Notes: generated from the sequence alone by a model not told the origin. DNA of 64,000 bases from Stenotrophomonas maltophilia (GCF_900186865.1 NZ_LT906480.1:1134001-1198000); one strand, 5' to 3'. Shown: positions 37,676 through 47,141, counted from the stretch's first letter. Program-made: numbers and translations.

Positions 37676-38098
37676 TCAGGCACTGAGGTGATCACCGCGG
37701 TCGAACAGCGCAGCCATCTCCGGCTTGGACAGGAACACCCAGGCATAGGCGGCCAACGCCATGCCCAGTGGTCCAGCCAGCACGCCCAGCCACGCCGCGC
37801 GCTGGCACCAGGCCAGCCCGGTGCGATGTGACAGCTGGCGCGCGGTGTGCAGCTGCACGAACCCCAGCACGGCGGCCAGCACGGCGATGGACGCATAGAC
37901 CGTGGTCAGCATCCAGGCATCCTCCAACCCGCGCGACTGGGCCACCCAGCCGCTGAGGCCGAGGAGCGCCACTGCGGCGACCCAGTGGAAACCGGCCAGG
38001 GCGTAGAACAGCACTCTCAGTGTCTGCAGATGGCTGGTCAGCTGCAGCTGTGCCAGGGTCTGATGCGGCAGCGGCGGTGGATTGCCGGAGGCGGTCAT
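37676..38098 (-). CDS. Small membrane protein, no family recognised
   Basis: A 140-residue protein with three to four hydrophobic helices (FYALAGFHWVAAVALLGLSG, TVYASIAVLAAVLGFVQL, AAWLGVLAGPLGMALAAYAW). Its ATG overlaps the stop of the gene upstream by 4 bp. The pattern resembles its upstream neighbour loosely, which hints at a small paired complex, but I cannot name a family. Confidence 0.8.
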   Translation of the reverse strand: MTASGNPPPLPHQTLAQLQLTSHLQTLRVLFYALAGFHWVAAVALLGLSGWVAQSRGLEDAWMLTTVYASIAVLAAVLGFVQLHTARQLSHRTGLAWCQRAAWLGVLAGPLGMALAAYAWVFLSKPEMAALFDRGDHLSA

Positions 38099-38583
38099 GC
38101 GGTCGCGGCGGGAAGGTCGAAGGCGGCCTTGACCTGCGGGCGCAGCAGGGTGATCAGGCTGAACACCCCCAGCACCGTGCCGACCGGCGTGAACAGGCAG
38201 GCCAGGCCAGCCGCGATCAGGCACAGCAGATGGCGACGGCGGCGGGACAGGCAGCGGCCGGCATAGGCCACGAACGCGCCCAGCGTGATGCCACCGAACA
38301 CGACGACGCAGCCGAGAACGGTGAACACCCAGCCCATCAGGCGCTGTTCCTCCAGCGAGGAGGGCTCGCCGCCGGACTTCATCGGCAGGCTGCCGGTCAA
38401 CGCGGCGATGCCGATCACGATGTGCAGGATGAAGATCAGCGAGAACAGCACGATCAGGCCACCGACCACGTAGTGTGCGATGGCCAGCATGCGCAGGTGG
38501 TCGGCATCCTGCGCGCTGAACGGCGGTACCGTCGCCAGCGGCGGCGGCACGGGGGCGGGCGACAAAGGGGGCGTTGCGTCCAT
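38095..38583 (-). CDS. Small membrane protein, DUF4870-like pattern
   Basis: A 162-residue protein: Pro-rich N-terminus (residues 1-30) and then three to four helices (IAHYVVGGLIVLFSLIFILHIVIGI; MGWVFTVLGCVVVFGG; LLCLIAAGLACLFTP, parts given). Start at the ATG at 38583, 23 bp after purM. The last portion (PVGTVLGVFSLITLLRPQVKAAF) is typical of short membrane proteins found in many proteobacteria; I cannot assign a function. Confidence 0.78.
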   Translation of the reverse strand: MDATPPLSPAPVPPPLATVPPFSAQDADHLRMLAIAHYVVGGLIVLFSLIFILHIVIGIAALTGSLPMKSGGEPSSLEEQRLMGWVFTVLGCVVVFGGITLGAFVAYAGRCLSRRRRHLLCLIAAGLACLFTPVGTVLGVFSLITLLRPQVKAAFDLPAATA

Positions 38584-38606
38584 GCGGGGCTCCTGGGTTG
38601 CCGGCG

Positions 38607-39665
38607 TCAGCCGATGTGGACGCGTTCGGCGCCTTCGGCGGTGACCACCTGGCCGATGGTCCAGTGCTCCAGGCCCTGCGCCTTGACTGCATCGGAAACG
38701 GCAGCCACCTGGTCCGCTGCGACGATCAGCACGAAGCCGATGCCGCAGTTGAAGGTGCGCCACATCTCGCTGTCGGCCACCGCGCCTTCCTTCTGCAGCC
38801 ACTGGAACACCGGCGGCAGGGTCCATGACGACGCCTGGATGTCCAGGCCGAGGCCGTCGGGCACTACGCGGATGATGTTCTCGGTCAGGCCGCCGCCGGT
38901 GATGTGGGCCATGCCATGGATGGCCTCGCCGTGCGACTTCAGCAGCGACAGGATCGGCTTCACATAGAGGCGGGTCGGTGCCATCAGCGCATCGACCAGC
39001 TTCACGCCGCCTTCCAGCTCCAGATCGGCCGGGCGACCGGCGCGGTCGTAGATGCGGCGCACCAGCGAGTAGCCGTTGGAGTGCGGGCCGGAGGAGGCGA
39101 TGCCGATCAGCACGTCGCCGGCGGCCACGCTGGCGCCGTCCTTCAGCTCGCTCTTCTCCACCGCGGCGACCGTGAAGCCGGCCAGGTCGTATTCGCCGGG
39201 GGCGTACATGTCGGGCATTTCAGCGGTTTCGCCGCCGATCAGCGCACAGCCGGCCTCGGTGCAGCCGTTGGCGATGCCGCCCACGACCGCTGCGGCGGTG
39301 TCGATGTCCAGCTTGCCGGTGGCGAAGTAGTCCAGGAAGAACAGCGGTTCGGCGCCCTGCACCAGCACGTCGTTCACGCACATGGCGACCAGGTCGATGC
39401 CGATCGTATCGTGGCGGTTCAGCTGGTGGGCCAGCTTCAGCTTGGTGCCCACGCCGTCGGTACCCGACACCAGCACCGGCTCGCGGTACTTGTTGGACAG
39501 GTCGAACAGGGCACCGAAGCCACCCAGGCCGCCCATCACTTCCGGGCGGAAGCTGCGCTTGACCAGGGGCTTGATCCGCTCGACCAGCGCATTGCCGGCG
39601 TCGATGTCGACCCCTGCGTCACGGTAGGTGAGGGGGGAGGGGGCGGAAGACGGGGTGTTGGTCAC
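38607..39665 (-). CDS. purM: Phosphoribosylformylglycinamidine cyclo-ligase (PurM)
   Basis: A 352-residue AIR synthetase: [14 protein letters not shown] start, [14 protein letters not shown] nucleotide loop, [23 protein letters not shown] and [11 protein letters not shown]. It closes the imidazole ring in purine synthesis. The start is GTG at 39665, chosen because homologues begin just before this motif and no ATG is available upstream without entering the promoter. First gene of a leftward operon that ends with purN. Divergent from the DUF2066 gene. Confidence 0.96.
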   Translation of the reverse strand: MTNTPSSAPSPLTYRDAGVDIDAGNALVERIKPLVKRSFRPEVMGGLGGFGALFDLSNKYREPVLVSGTDGVGTKLKLAHQLNRHDTIGIDLVAMCVNDVLVQGAEPLFFLDYFATGKLDIDTAAAVVGGIANGCTEAGCALIGGETAEMPDMYAPGEYDLAGFTVAAVEKSELKDGASVAAGDVLIGIASSGPHSNGYSLVRRIYDRAGRPADLELEGGVKLVDALMAPTRLYVKPILSLLKSHGEAIHGMAHITGGGLTENIIRVVPDGLGLDIQASSWTLPPVFQWLQKEGAVADSEMWRTFNCGIGFVLIVAADQVAAVSDAVKAQGLEHWTIGQVVTAEGAERVHIG

Positions 39666-39776
39666 GGGCGTCGGCGCTGGCAGGGGTTGAACGGGCGATT
39701 TTAACAGGCCGCATTGGCGCAAAGGCCGTATTCGGGCAACAATTCCCCCGGATACGTCGAGCCAATGGATGTCCTG

Positions 39777-40904
39777 ATGCGCCGCAGCCTGATTCTGACC
39801 CTGCTCCTTGCGCTGAGCCTGCCGGTGGCCACGATGGCCCAGAGCGGCCTTCGCACCGAGGGTGATGTCGCCACCGCCAGTGGCGCGTACGAGGCCGAAG
39901 TGCCCGTCAACAGCCAAGCCGAGGCCGATCGCAACGGCGCCCTGGCCCGCGCCCTGAGCGTGGTACTGGGCAAGCTGTCCGGCGACCGCAGCGTGATGTC
40001 CCGCCCCGGCGTGGTGCAGGCGCTGCGCAACGCCAAGGACTACGTGGCCAGCTACGACTACAAGCAGGACCAGAGCGTGGGCGCCAGTGGCGCCCCCAGC
40101 TTCCGTACCCTGCTGGTGGCCCGCTTCCGCGAGGATGATGTCGACTCGCTGGTGTCGGCGCTGGGCCTGCCGCTGTGGCCGCAGCCGCGACCGAAGCCGG
40201 TGCTGTGGCTGGCTGTCGACGATGGCAGTGGCCCGCGCCTGGTCAGCGTGCAGCAGGCCAACGCCGCCCGGCCGTTGCTGAACCGCGCCATCGAGCGCGG
40301 CTACAAGCTGGGCCTGCCCAGTGGTGGCGCCGCCGAACAGGCGCTGGCGGGTGCGATCTGGCGCCAGGACAGTGCCGCCGTGGCCCGTGCCTCCTCGCGC
40401 TACTCGCCGCCGATGCAGCTGATCGGCAAGTTGTACCGCGCCAATGGCGGCTGGCAGGCGGACTGGGTGTTCGTCGACAACGGCCGTGAACTGAACAAGT
40501 GGACCAGCAAGGACGCCAACGCCATGCGCGCGATGGCGGCCGGTGCCGACGGCGCCGCCGATGCGCTGGTCAAACGCTATGCCAAGGCCGGCGCCGCCGT
40601 CGGTCAGGCCGGGACCTACCGTGTGGTGGTCACCGGCATCAACAGCGCCGACGACTACCTGCGTCTGGCCGCCGGCCTGCGCGAGGTGCCGGTGGTGCGC
40701 AATGTCACCCCCCTGCATGCCTCGGCTGGCCAGCTGGAGCTGAACCTGGAGATGACCACCGGCCTGGCCGGCTTCAACCGCATGCTGGGCGACAACGGCG
40801 TGCTGGCGCCGAGCGCTCCGCTGCCGGCCCTGCCCGCTCCGATCGACGACACCACCGGTACCCCGGTGGCCGCCCCGGTCAGCAACGAGTACCGCCTGCG
40901 ATGA
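39777..40904 (+). CDS. DUF2066 periplasmic protein
   Basis: A 375-residue secreted protein: signal peptide [20 protein letters not shown] plus AQ, then a DUF2066 domain ([34 protein letters not shown]). I use the ATG at 39777, preceded by GGAT; the ATG at 39765 is also possible. Its neighbours purM (divergent), the AI-2E-type permease and hda form an arrangement conserved in pseudomonads and xanthomonads. Function unknown. Confidence 0.87.
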   Translation: MRRSLILTLLLALSLPVATMAQSGLRTEGDVATASGAYEAEVPVNSQAEADRNGALARALSVVLGKLSGDRSVMSRPGVVQALRNAKDYVASYDYKQDQSVGASGAPSFRTLLVARFREDDVDSLVSALGLPLWPQPRPKPVLWLAVDDGSGPRLVSVQQANAARPLLNRAIERGYKLGLPSGGAAEQALAGAIWRQDSAAVARASSRYSPPMQLIGKLYRANGGWQADWVFVDNGRELNKWTSKDANAMRAMAAGADGAADALVKRYAKAGAAVGQAGTYRVVVTGINSADDYLRLAAGLREVPVVRNVTPLHASAGQLELNLEMTTGLAGFNRMLGDNGVLAPSAPLPALPAPIDDTTGTPVAAPVSNEYRLR

Positions 40905-42070
40905 CTCTGACCCCGGAAGCGGAAATCGCGCAGTTCCTGCGCCGCCTGAAATACATCCTGTTCGCCGGCCTGATCGGCTGGGTGGTGTGGCTGCTGGCGC
41001 CGATCCTGACCCCGTTCGTGCTGGCGCTGGCGCTGGCCTGGCTGGGTGACCCGCTGGTGGACCGCATCGAGGCCACCGGCCGCTCGCGCATGACCGGCGT
41101 AGTGCTGGTGTTTGCGGCGATGGTGCTGGTGATCGTGGCGCTGCTGCTGGTGCTGGTACCGATGATCGAGCGCCAGATCACCACCCTGATCGCGGTTGCC
41201 CCGCAGGCACAGGCGTGGCTGATGGAGAAGGGGATTCCCTGGTTCGAGCAGAAGACCGGCCTGGAAGTGATGCAGTGGCTGGACCCGGACCGCCTGATCG
41301 AATGGGTGCGCAGCCACTGGCAGCAGGCCGGCGGCTTCGCCACCACGTTCATGGGCTACGTCTCGCGCTCCGGCTTCGCGATGGTGACCTGGGTGGTCAA
41401 CATCCTGTTGCTGCCGATCCTGGCGTTCTACTTCCTGCGTGATTGGGACAAGCTGGTCGAGCGCGTGGCGTCGGTGATTCCGCGCAACCACATTGGCACC
41501 ATCAGCGCGTTGGCGCGTGAGTCCAACGAGGTGCTGGGTGCGTTCATCCGCGGCCAGTTCCTGGTGATGCTGGCACTGGGCGTGATCTATGCCGGCGGCC
41601 TGTCGCTGGTCGGTCTCAAGCTGGGCCTGCTGATCGGCCTGATTGCCGGTCTGATCAGTTTCATCCCGTACCTGGGCGCGACCACCGGCGTGCTGATGGC
41701 GGTGATCGCCGCGCTGGTGCAGGCACAGGGCTTCGACCTGAAGCTGCTGATCCTGGTCGGCGTGGTGTTCACCGTGGGCCAGCTGCTGGAGAGCTACGTA
41801 CTGACCCCGCGCATCGTCGGCGACAAGATCGGCCTGCACCCGGTGGCGGTGATCTTCGCGGTGATGGCCGGCGGCCAGCTGTTCGGCTTCCTCGGCATGC
41901 TGCTGGCGCTGCCGGTGGCGGCGGTGACCAACGTGCTGCTGCGCTACGCGCACCAGCGTTACCGCCAGAGCGAGCTGTACGTGGGCGAGAAGCCGGCAAT
42001 CGTGCTTGACGGCGTGGTCGATGCGCCCCATATCATCGTTCCGAACGAAAAAGGCCCCGACCTGAAGTGA
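40901..42070 (+). CDS. AI-2E family transporter (PerM-like permease)
   Basis: A 389-residue polytopic protein of the AI-2E transporter/PerM family: two helices near the N-terminus, a soluble segment (about residues 95-160), then five to six helices including [20 protein letters not shown] and the [18 protein letters not shown] motif. Members export solutes or act as Na+/H+ antiporters; autoinducer transport should not be assumed. It overlaps both neighbours (ATGA junctions). Confidence 0.92.
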   Translation: MTLTPEAEIAQFLRRLKYILFAGLIGWVVWLLAPILTPFVLALALAWLGDPLVDRIEATGRSRMTGVVLVFAAMVLVIVALLLVLVPMIERQITTLIAVAPQAQAWLMEKGIPWFEQKTGLEVMQWLDPDRLIEWVRSHWQQAGGFATTFMGYVSRSGFAMVTWVVNILLLPILAFYFLRDWDKLVERVASVIPRNHIGTISALARESNEVLGAFIRGQFLVMLALGVIYAGGLSLVGLKLGLLIGLIAGLISFIPYLGATTGVLMAVIAALVQAQGFDLKLLILVGVVFTVGQLLESYVLTPRIVGDKIGLHPVAVIFAVMAGGQLFGFLGMLLALPVAAVTNVLLRYAHQRYRQSELYVGEKPAIVLDGVVDAPHIIVPNEKGPDLK

Positions 42071-42777
42071 TGGGTGTGCCGCAACTGCCGCTGGCCCTGC
42101 ATTACCCGCGGGACCAGCGCCTGGAGACCTTCATCGGCGCGCCGGATGGCGCGCTGGCGCAGCTGCGCGCGATCGCGGTGGGTGCCAGCCACGATTGGGT
42201 CTACCTGGAAGGTGCGGCGGGCACGGGCAAGACCCACCAGGCGCTGGCGATGTGTTCCAGCGCCGAGCAGGCAGGGCGCCTGCCGACCTATGTGCCGCTG
42301 GCCAGTGCGGCCGGCCGCGTGCGTGCGGCGCTGGATGGGCTGGAAGCGCGCGAGCTGGTGGCGCTGGACGGCCTGGACGAGGTTGCCGGCAACCGCGACG
42401 ACGAGATCGCGCTGTTCGATTTCCACAACCGCGCGCGCGCTGCAGGCGTGACCGTGCTGTACACGGCGCAGAAGGCGCCGGAAGCGCTGGGCCTGGTGCT
42501 GCCGGACCTGCGTTCACGGCTGGGCCAGTGCGTGCGCGTGCTGCTGCAGCCGCTGGATGAGGAGGGGCGGGCAGCGGTGCTGCGCGAGCGCGCGCTGCGG
42601 CGTGGGCTGGCGATCGACGAGGCGGCCATCGAGTGGCTGCTATCGCACACCGGGCGCGAGCTGGGTGGGTTGATCACGCTGCTGGACTGGCTGGACCGCG
42701 AGTCGCTGGCGGCGAAGCGGCGGATCACCGTGCCGTTCCTGCGCCAGGTGCTGGAAGAAGGCCGGCCCCGCTACTGA
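42070..42777 (+). CDS. hda: DnaA regulatory inactivator Hda
   Basis: A 235-residue AAA+ protein related to DnaA domain III: N-terminal clamp-binding peptide PQLPLAL, Walker A EGAAGTGKTHQA, Walker B LVALDGLDE, sensor region QKAPEALGLVLPDLRSRLG. With the DNA sliding clamp it promotes ATP hydrolysis by DnaA to prevent re-initiation. The ATG at 42070 overlaps the permease stop; a GTG one codon earlier is an alternative. Confidence 0.94.
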   Translation: MGVPQLPLALHYPRDQRLETFIGAPDGALAQLRAIAVGASHDWVYLEGAAGTGKTHQALAMCSSAEQAGRLPTYVPLASAAGRVRAALDGLEARELVALDGLDEVAGNRDDEIALFDFHNRARAAGVTVLYTAQKAPEALGLVLPDLRSRLGQCVRVLLQPLDEEGRAAVLRERALRRGLAIDEAAIEWLLSHTGRELGGLITLLDWLDRESLAAKRRITVPFLRQVLEEGRPRY

Positions 42778-42858
42778 GGGTGGGGTTTGTTTGCAGGGCT
42801 GCGCCCTGCACCCGCCGAATCAACGTCAACGTCAAAAGCTGGCCATCTCCGTGGGATG

Positions 42859-42957
42859 GCGGGGTGGGTCCGGTTGCGGGGGACGCTGCAAGTACGTCCC
42901 TGTAGCTCGGTCGCCGCATCCATGCGGCTCACGCCCCCGCAACCGGATCCACCCCGC
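42859..42957 (+). repeat. Large hairpin element, copy A (24-bp arms)
   Basis: Left arm 42859-42882 (GCGGGGTGGGTCCGGTTGCG plus GGGG) pairs with 42934-42957 with one G-T pair only. The loop carries GACGCTGCAAGTACGTCCCT (42882-42901) and an inner hairpin GCCGCATCCATGCGGC. The same loop sequence is found, inverted, in copy B, while the arms are unrelated. Confidence 0.92.
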
Positions 42958-43177
42958 CTTCGACAGGTTCCCGCGATCTGCCGGGACTGCGCACTGCACT
43001 GCTGACTGCTGACTGCTGACTGCTGTTGGTGGGTGTCGACCTTGGTCGACACGTGTCTTGCTTGTGGTGGGTGACGACCGTTGGTCGTCACCAGAGCAAG
43101 CGCAGCGAAGCGACCCGCTTTTGCTTTTCTTTCTTTCTTCCGTGGCTGGACGCCCACGGAAACTGTCAGAGGCTGGT

Positions 43178-43267
43178 CGGGTGGGCCATGCAGGGGCGTT
43201 GGCGCCATGGATGGCGCCATCGAGCTTACAGGGACGTACTTGCAGCGTCCCCTGCATGGCCCACCCG
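43178..43267 (-). repeat. Large hairpin element, copy B (19-bp perfect arms)
   Basis: Arms 43178-43196 (CGGGTGGGCCATGCAGGGG) and 43249-43267 are exact complements. Read on the minus strand the interior is GACGCTGCAAGTACGTCCCT, then TGTAAGCTCG and the core GGCGCCATCCATGGCGCC, matching copy A's loop and copy C's core. Confidence 0.92.
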
Positions 43268-43313
43268 CCCGCCCAAGCACGGCTTTTGATCTGAGCGACC
43301 AGCCACGAGGGGC

Positions 43314-44024
43314 TCAGCCGTTCGCCGCCAACTCAGCATCCAGCGCACGCAGGCGATCCACGGTGCCGACATCGGTCCAGCGCCCGCGATGGTGCTGCCC
43401 GGTCATCAATCCCTGCGCCATGAAATGCTTCTGCAACGGCACCACCGAGAACTTCGGCGGCAGCCGCTCGCTGCCCGGCGCCTCGCCGATCACCGTGCGC
43501 CAGTCGGCCACGATCGAAGGACGGTACACGCCGATGCCGGCATAGGTCAGGCACGGTCCTTCGCGATCGTGGTGCAGCACCCCCTGCGTATCGAGGCGGT
43601 AGTCACCGTGCGGGTGCTGAACCGGATTGTCGACCAGCACCAGGTGCGCCTGGCCCTGCGGCTCGCGCGGCAGCGTGGCGAAATCGAAATCGGTCCAGAT
43701 GTCGCCGTTCACCACCAGGAACGGGGCATCGCCCAGCACCGGCAGGGCGTTGAGGATGCCGCCGCCGGTCTCCAGCGGGGTCGCTCCTTCGTACAGGAAA
43801 TGCAGGTGCAGGCCCCATTGGCTGCCATCGCCCAGCGTCGCCGGGAACTGTTCGGCCAGCCATGCGGTGTTGACCACCACCTCGCGCACGCCGAGTGCGG
43901 CCAGGCGTTCCAGGTGCCAGACGATCAACGGCTTGCCAGCTACTTCCAGCAGCGGCTTGGGCGTGTGCAGGGTCAGCGGGCGCATGCGCTCGCCGAGGCC
44001 GGCGGCAAAGACCAGCGCCTTCAT
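43314..44024 (-). CDS. murU: N-acetylmuramate alpha-1-phosphate uridylyltransferase MurU
   Basis: A 236-residue nucleotidyltransferase: FAAGLGERMRPLTLHTPKPLL with the nucleotide-binding Lys, and the metal-binding Asp in VVNGDIWTDFD. Length and pairing with an AmgK-type kinase indicate MurU, which makes UDP-MurNAc from recycled MurNAc-1-phosphate and so bypasses the fosfomycin-sensitive MurA step. A mannose-1-phosphate guanylyltransferase is the alternative name in automatic annotation. Overlaps amgK by 4 bp. Confidence 0.9.
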   Translation of the reverse strand: MKALVFAAGLGERMRPLTLHTPKPLLEVAGKPLIVWHLERLAALGVREVVVNTAWLAEQFPATLGDGSQWGLHLHFLYEGATPLETGGGILNALPVLGDAPFLVVNGDIWTDFDFATLPREPQGQAHLVLVDNPVQHPHGDYRLDTQGVLHHDREGPCLTYAGIGVYRPSIVADWRTVIGEAPGSERLPPKFSVVPLQKHFMAQGLMTGQHHRGRWTDVGTVDRLRALDAELAANG

Positions 44025-45046
44025 CGGGCCACGCGCATCGGTGCACCCAGCTCGGCCAGCGCCGGCTTGATGCGCTCGTCCAGCAGCTGCTGCAGCGGTG
44101 CCAGTTCCCGATAGCGCGGCAGCACTTCATCCAGATAGGTGATGAAGCGCGGTGCGTCGTCGAGGTAATGGCCCTTGTTGTCGCGGTAACGCAGCCGGCA
44201 GAACAGGCCCAGGATCTTCACGTGGCGCTGGATGCCCATCCAGTCGGCATCGCGCAGGAAGGTGGCGCGGTCGGGCACCGGCAGGCCGGCGTCGCGGGCG
44301 CGCTCGTGATACTGCGCCAGCCATTCGTCCACGCGTTGCAGTGGCCAGCTCAGGAAGGCGTCCTTGAACAGGCTCACCGCATCGTAGGCGATCGGGCCGC
44401 GCACCAGGTCCTGGAAATCCAGCACTGCGGGACCATTTTCGACCGGCATCAGATTGCGCGGCATGTAGTCGCGGTGGGTCATCAGCTGGGCCTGGCCCAG
44501 CGCGTTGTCCATCAAGCGGCGGTGTACCAGCTGCAGCCCTTCGATCTCGCCGCAGTCCAGCTCCAGGTTCAGATGGCGCTGCAGGAACCATTCGTCGAAC
44601 AGGCCGGCATCGCGCTGCAGCAGTGCTTCGCCGAACTGGCCGAAGTCGGTCGGCACCGGGATCGCCTGCAGACGCAGCAGCTGTTCGATCGAACGGCCGA
44701 ACCAGTCGTCAGCGTTGCGCTCATCGAGGATCCTGGCCAGGGTCGGGCCACCGAGATCTTCCAGCAGCAGGAAACCGGCATCCAGATCCTGCGCGAGCAG
44801 GGCCGGCACACGCAGGCCGTGGTCGTGCAGCAGGCCGCGCATGCGCAGCCACGGCCGCGGATCTTCCAGTCCCGGCGGTGCATCCATCACGATGTGGCTG
44901 CCACCGGTGCTGGTGGTACGCCAGTAGCTGCGCATGCCGGCATCGACCGAGGCGCGTTCGACCACCGCGCTGGCATCATCGAGCTGGGTACGGGCCCACT
45001 GCAGGCGCTGCGCGCTGCGCTGGGGATCGGAGGCGGGTTCGGTCAT
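44021..45046 (-). CDS. amgK: N-acetylmuramate/N-acetylglucosamine kinase AmgK
   Basis: A 341-residue aminoglycoside phosphotransferase-fold kinase. The catalytic loop is LMTHRDYMPRNLM with the Asp after HR, and the metal Asp is in AVLDFQDLVRGPIAYD. Paired with murU, it phosphorylates the anomeric hydroxyl of MurNAc or GlcNAc in cell wall recycling. I start at the ATG at 45046 (MTEPASDPQRSAQ); the frame is open upstream but with unlikely composition. Confidence 0.9.
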   Translation of the reverse strand: MTEPASDPQRSAQRLQWARTQLDDASAVVERASVDAGMRSYWRTTSTGGSHIVMDAPPGLEDPRPWLRMRGLLHDHGLRVPALLAQDLDAGFLLLEDLGGPTLARILDERNADDWFGRSIEQLLRLQAIPVPTDFGQFGEALLQRDAGLFDEWFLQRHLNLELDCGEIEGLQLVHRRLMDNALGQAQLMTHRDYMPRNLMPVENGPAVLDFQDLVRGPIAYDAVSLFKDAFLSWPLQRVDEWLAQYHERARDAGLPVPDRATFLRDADWMGIQRHVKILGLFCRLRYRDNKGHYLDDAPRFITYLDEVLPRYRELAPLQQLLDERIKPALAELGAPMRVAR

Positions 45047-45110
45047 GCAGGCATATCCGGGCGCGCCGGGCGCGCCAACGTCGGGAACAGGAAGGGAAGG
45101 AGGGACGGGG

Positions 45111-45380
45111 TCAGCGACGGCCGCTGAACAGGCGCAGCACGGCCAGCACGGCCACCGCACCCACTACCGCACCGAGGAAACCGGCCGGCTCACCGGGGGC
45201 GTACCAGCCCATGTACTGGCCGAACCAGCCGGCCACCAGGGCGCCAAGGATGCCCAGCACGATGGTCAGCAGGCAGCCCATGCGGTTGTTGCCGGGCATG
45301 AAGAAACGCCCGAGCAGGCCGACGAAGAAGCCGACCAGGATGATGTAGAGCCAGCTGCTGCTGCCGAACAGACCATTCAT
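45111..45380 (-). CDS. GlsB/YeaQ/YmgE-family stress membrane protein
   Basis: An 89-residue protein with three hydrophobic helices (WLYIILVGFFVGLLGRFFMPG; MGCLLTIVLGILGALVAGW; FLGAVVGAVAVLAVLRLF) and the loop GxxGxxxG spacing of this family. ATG at 45380; an in-frame TTG at 45398 is less likely. Members are induced by general stress but their activity is unknown. Confidence 0.9.
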   Translation of the reverse strand: MNGLFGSSSWLYIILVGFFVGLLGRFFMPGNNRMGCLLTIVLGILGALVAGWFGQYMGWYAPGEPAGFLGAVVGAVAVLAVLRLFSGRR

Positions 45381-45448
45381 GCGCGCGATTTCCGCCAAGG
45401 GTGGACGCAGCCTAGCAAGGCCAGGCTGCGTCCGTCACGGGTGCCGGA

Positions 45449-46960
45449 TCAGCAGCAGCCGTGGTCGCCGTGGCGGGTGCCGCTGTCGGCAGCCACCGGC
45501 GAACCGCTGGTCTCGCCGCGCAGGCTGGCCGCGTAGTGCTCGCTGATCACCTTGGACACGCAGGCGGTGACCTTCTTGCCCATCGGGATGTGCAGGAACT
45601 CGTTCGGGCCGTGCGCATTGGAGTGCGGGCCGAGCACACCGGTGATCATGAACTGCGCGCCCGGGAACTTCTCGCCCAGCATGCCCATGAACGGGATCGA
45701 GCCGCCTTCGCCCATGTACATCGCCGGCTTGCCGAAGAAGGCCTGGCTGGCGTCGTCGATGGCCTGGGTCAGCCACGGCGCCATGGCCGGGGCGTTCCAG
45801 CCGGTGGAGGCCTTTTCCAGGTCCAGGGTGACCTGCGCGCCGTTCGGCGGGTCGCGCAGCAGCGCTTCCTTCAGCAGCTCGCCGCAGGTCTTGCCATCGG
45901 CCGTCGGCGGCAGGCGCAGCGACAGCTTCACCGAGGTCTGCGGGCGCAGCACGTTGCCGGCCGATTCCAGCGGCGGCATGCCACCGACGCCGGTGACCGA
46001 CAGCGCCGGGCGCCAGGTTCGGTTGAGCACCAGCTCGGTCAGGTCCTCGTTCATCGGACGCAGGCCGTCGACCATCGGGAACTTCTCGAAGATCTCGGTA
46101 CCCACCACTTCGGCGGCGCGCTTGGCCTGTTCCAGGCGTTCGGCCGGGATCTCGACGTTCATGCCGTCGATCAGGATGCGGCCGGTCTCCTGGTCTTCGA
46201 TGCGCGAAAGGATCTGGCGCAGCAGGCGGAAGCTGGACGGGATCACGCCGGAGGCATCGCCGGAATGCACGCCTTCGTTGAGCACCTTCACGGTGAAATT
46301 GCCGCCGGTCAGGCCGCGCAGCGAGGTGGTGCACCACAACTGGTCGTAGTTGGCGCAGCCCGAATCCAGGCAGACCACCAGCGACGGCTTGCCGATGCGG
46401 TCGGCAAGGTGGTCGACGTAGGCTGGCAGGTCGTAGCTGCCCGACTCTTCACAGGCTTCGATCAGCACCACGCAGCGCGCGTGCGGCAGGCCCTGGGCCT
46501 GCAACGCCAGCACGGCGGCCAGCGAGCCGAAGATGGCGTAGCCGTCATCGGCGCCGCCGCGGCCATACAGCCTGTCGCCGCGCAGGACCGGAGTCCACGG
46601 GCCGAGGTCGTCGTCCCATCCAGTCATTTCCGGCTGCTTGTCCAGGTGGCCGTAGAGCAGGATGGTGTCGTCGCCGGTCTCCGCGCCGGTGGCCGGAATT
46701 TCCAGGAAGATCAGCGGGGTACGGCCTTCCAGGCGCACCACTTCGACCTTCAGGCCGGGCAGCTGCTGGGCCCTGGCCCAGTTCTCCATCAGCGTGACCG
46801 CCTGTTCCATGTAGCCGTTCTGCACCCAATTGGCGTCGAACATCGGCGACTTGTTGGGAATGCGGATGTAGTCGACCAACTGCGGGACGATCTCGCTGTC
46901 CCACTTGTCATTGACGAATTGGCCGAGCTTGGCGCTGTCCATCTGAAACTCCGGTTGCAT
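45449..46960 (-). CDS. M20-family metallopeptidase (dipeptidase)
   Basis: A 503-residue M20 peptidase. The di-metal ligands are visible: His105 and catalytic Asp107 in LLYGHLDKQPE, bridging Asp in GRGGADDG (about 138), the Glu pair in IEACEESGS (171-172), Asp in VCLDSGC and a late His in GPHSNAHGPNE. The lid/dimerisation domain lies at about 225-400. Such enzymes hydrolyse dipeptides in the cytoplasm. The C-terminal HGDHGCC tail is unusual and might bind metal. Divergent from the comEA-like gene. Confidence 0.93.
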   Translation of the reverse strand: MQPEFQMDSAKLGQFVNDKWDSEIVPQLVDYIRIPNKSPMFDANWVQNGYMEQAVTLMENWARAQQLPGLKVEVVRLEGRTPLIFLEIPATGAETGDDTILLYGHLDKQPEMTGWDDDLGPWTPVLRGDRLYGRGGADDGYAIFGSLAAVLALQAQGLPHARCVVLIEACEESGSYDLPAYVDHLADRIGKPSLVVCLDSGCANYDQLWCTTSLRGLTGGNFTVKVLNEGVHSGDASGVIPSSFRLLRQILSRIEDQETGRILIDGMNVEIPAERLEQAKRAAEVVGTEIFEKFPMVDGLRPMNEDLTELVLNRTWRPALSVTGVGGMPPLESAGNVLRPQTSVKLSLRLPPTADGKTCGELLKEALLRDPPNGAQVTLDLEKASTGWNAPAMAPWLTQAIDDASQAFFGKPAMYMGEGGSIPFMGMLGEKFPGAQFMITGVLGPHSNAHGPNEFLHIPMGKKVTACVSKVISEHYAASLRGETSGSPVAADSGTRHGDHGCC

Positions 46961-46994
46961 GGGCTGATCCGGCCATTCTACGCCTGTGCCACGG

Positions 46995-47061
46995 GTAGGG
47001 TTTTTCCTACATCACGTCGGGTATTTGGCTGGCTTACGGAAATCCGGGAAACCGATAGGCT
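46995..47061 (+). promoter_or_regulatory. Putative promoter and operator of the comEA-like gene
   Basis: CTTACG (47033-47038) and TAGGCT (47056-47061) are separated by 17 bp and could be the -35 and -10. About 30 bp upstream lies the inverted repeat GTAGG-GTTTTT-CCTAC (46995-47010), a candidate operator. Its layout (5-6-5) resembles sites of NarL/LuxR-type response regulators, but no binding protein can be named from sequence. Confidence 0.45.
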
Positions 47062-47141
47062 GTGTGCATGTGGTGACGGACACTGTTTCTGCCGACGGGA
47101 TTGCCGGTCGGGGCGGCCAGAATCACAAGGAGATACACGTT

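Larger units (their letters stand above)
42778..43313. repeat. Gene-free 536-bp stretch holding two large hairpins and REP palindromes
   Basis: No gene is supported. Contents from left: GCAGGGCTGCGCCCTGC hairpin (42793-42809), large hairpin A (42859-42957), a CTGACTG heptamer run (about 43000-43025), palindromes GTGTCGACCTTGGTCGACAC (43033-43052) and GGTGACGACCGTTGGTCGTC plus ACC (43070-43092), and large hairpin B (43178-43267). Both flanking genes, hda and murU, end here, so it is a convergent terminator zone. Confidence 0.85.
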
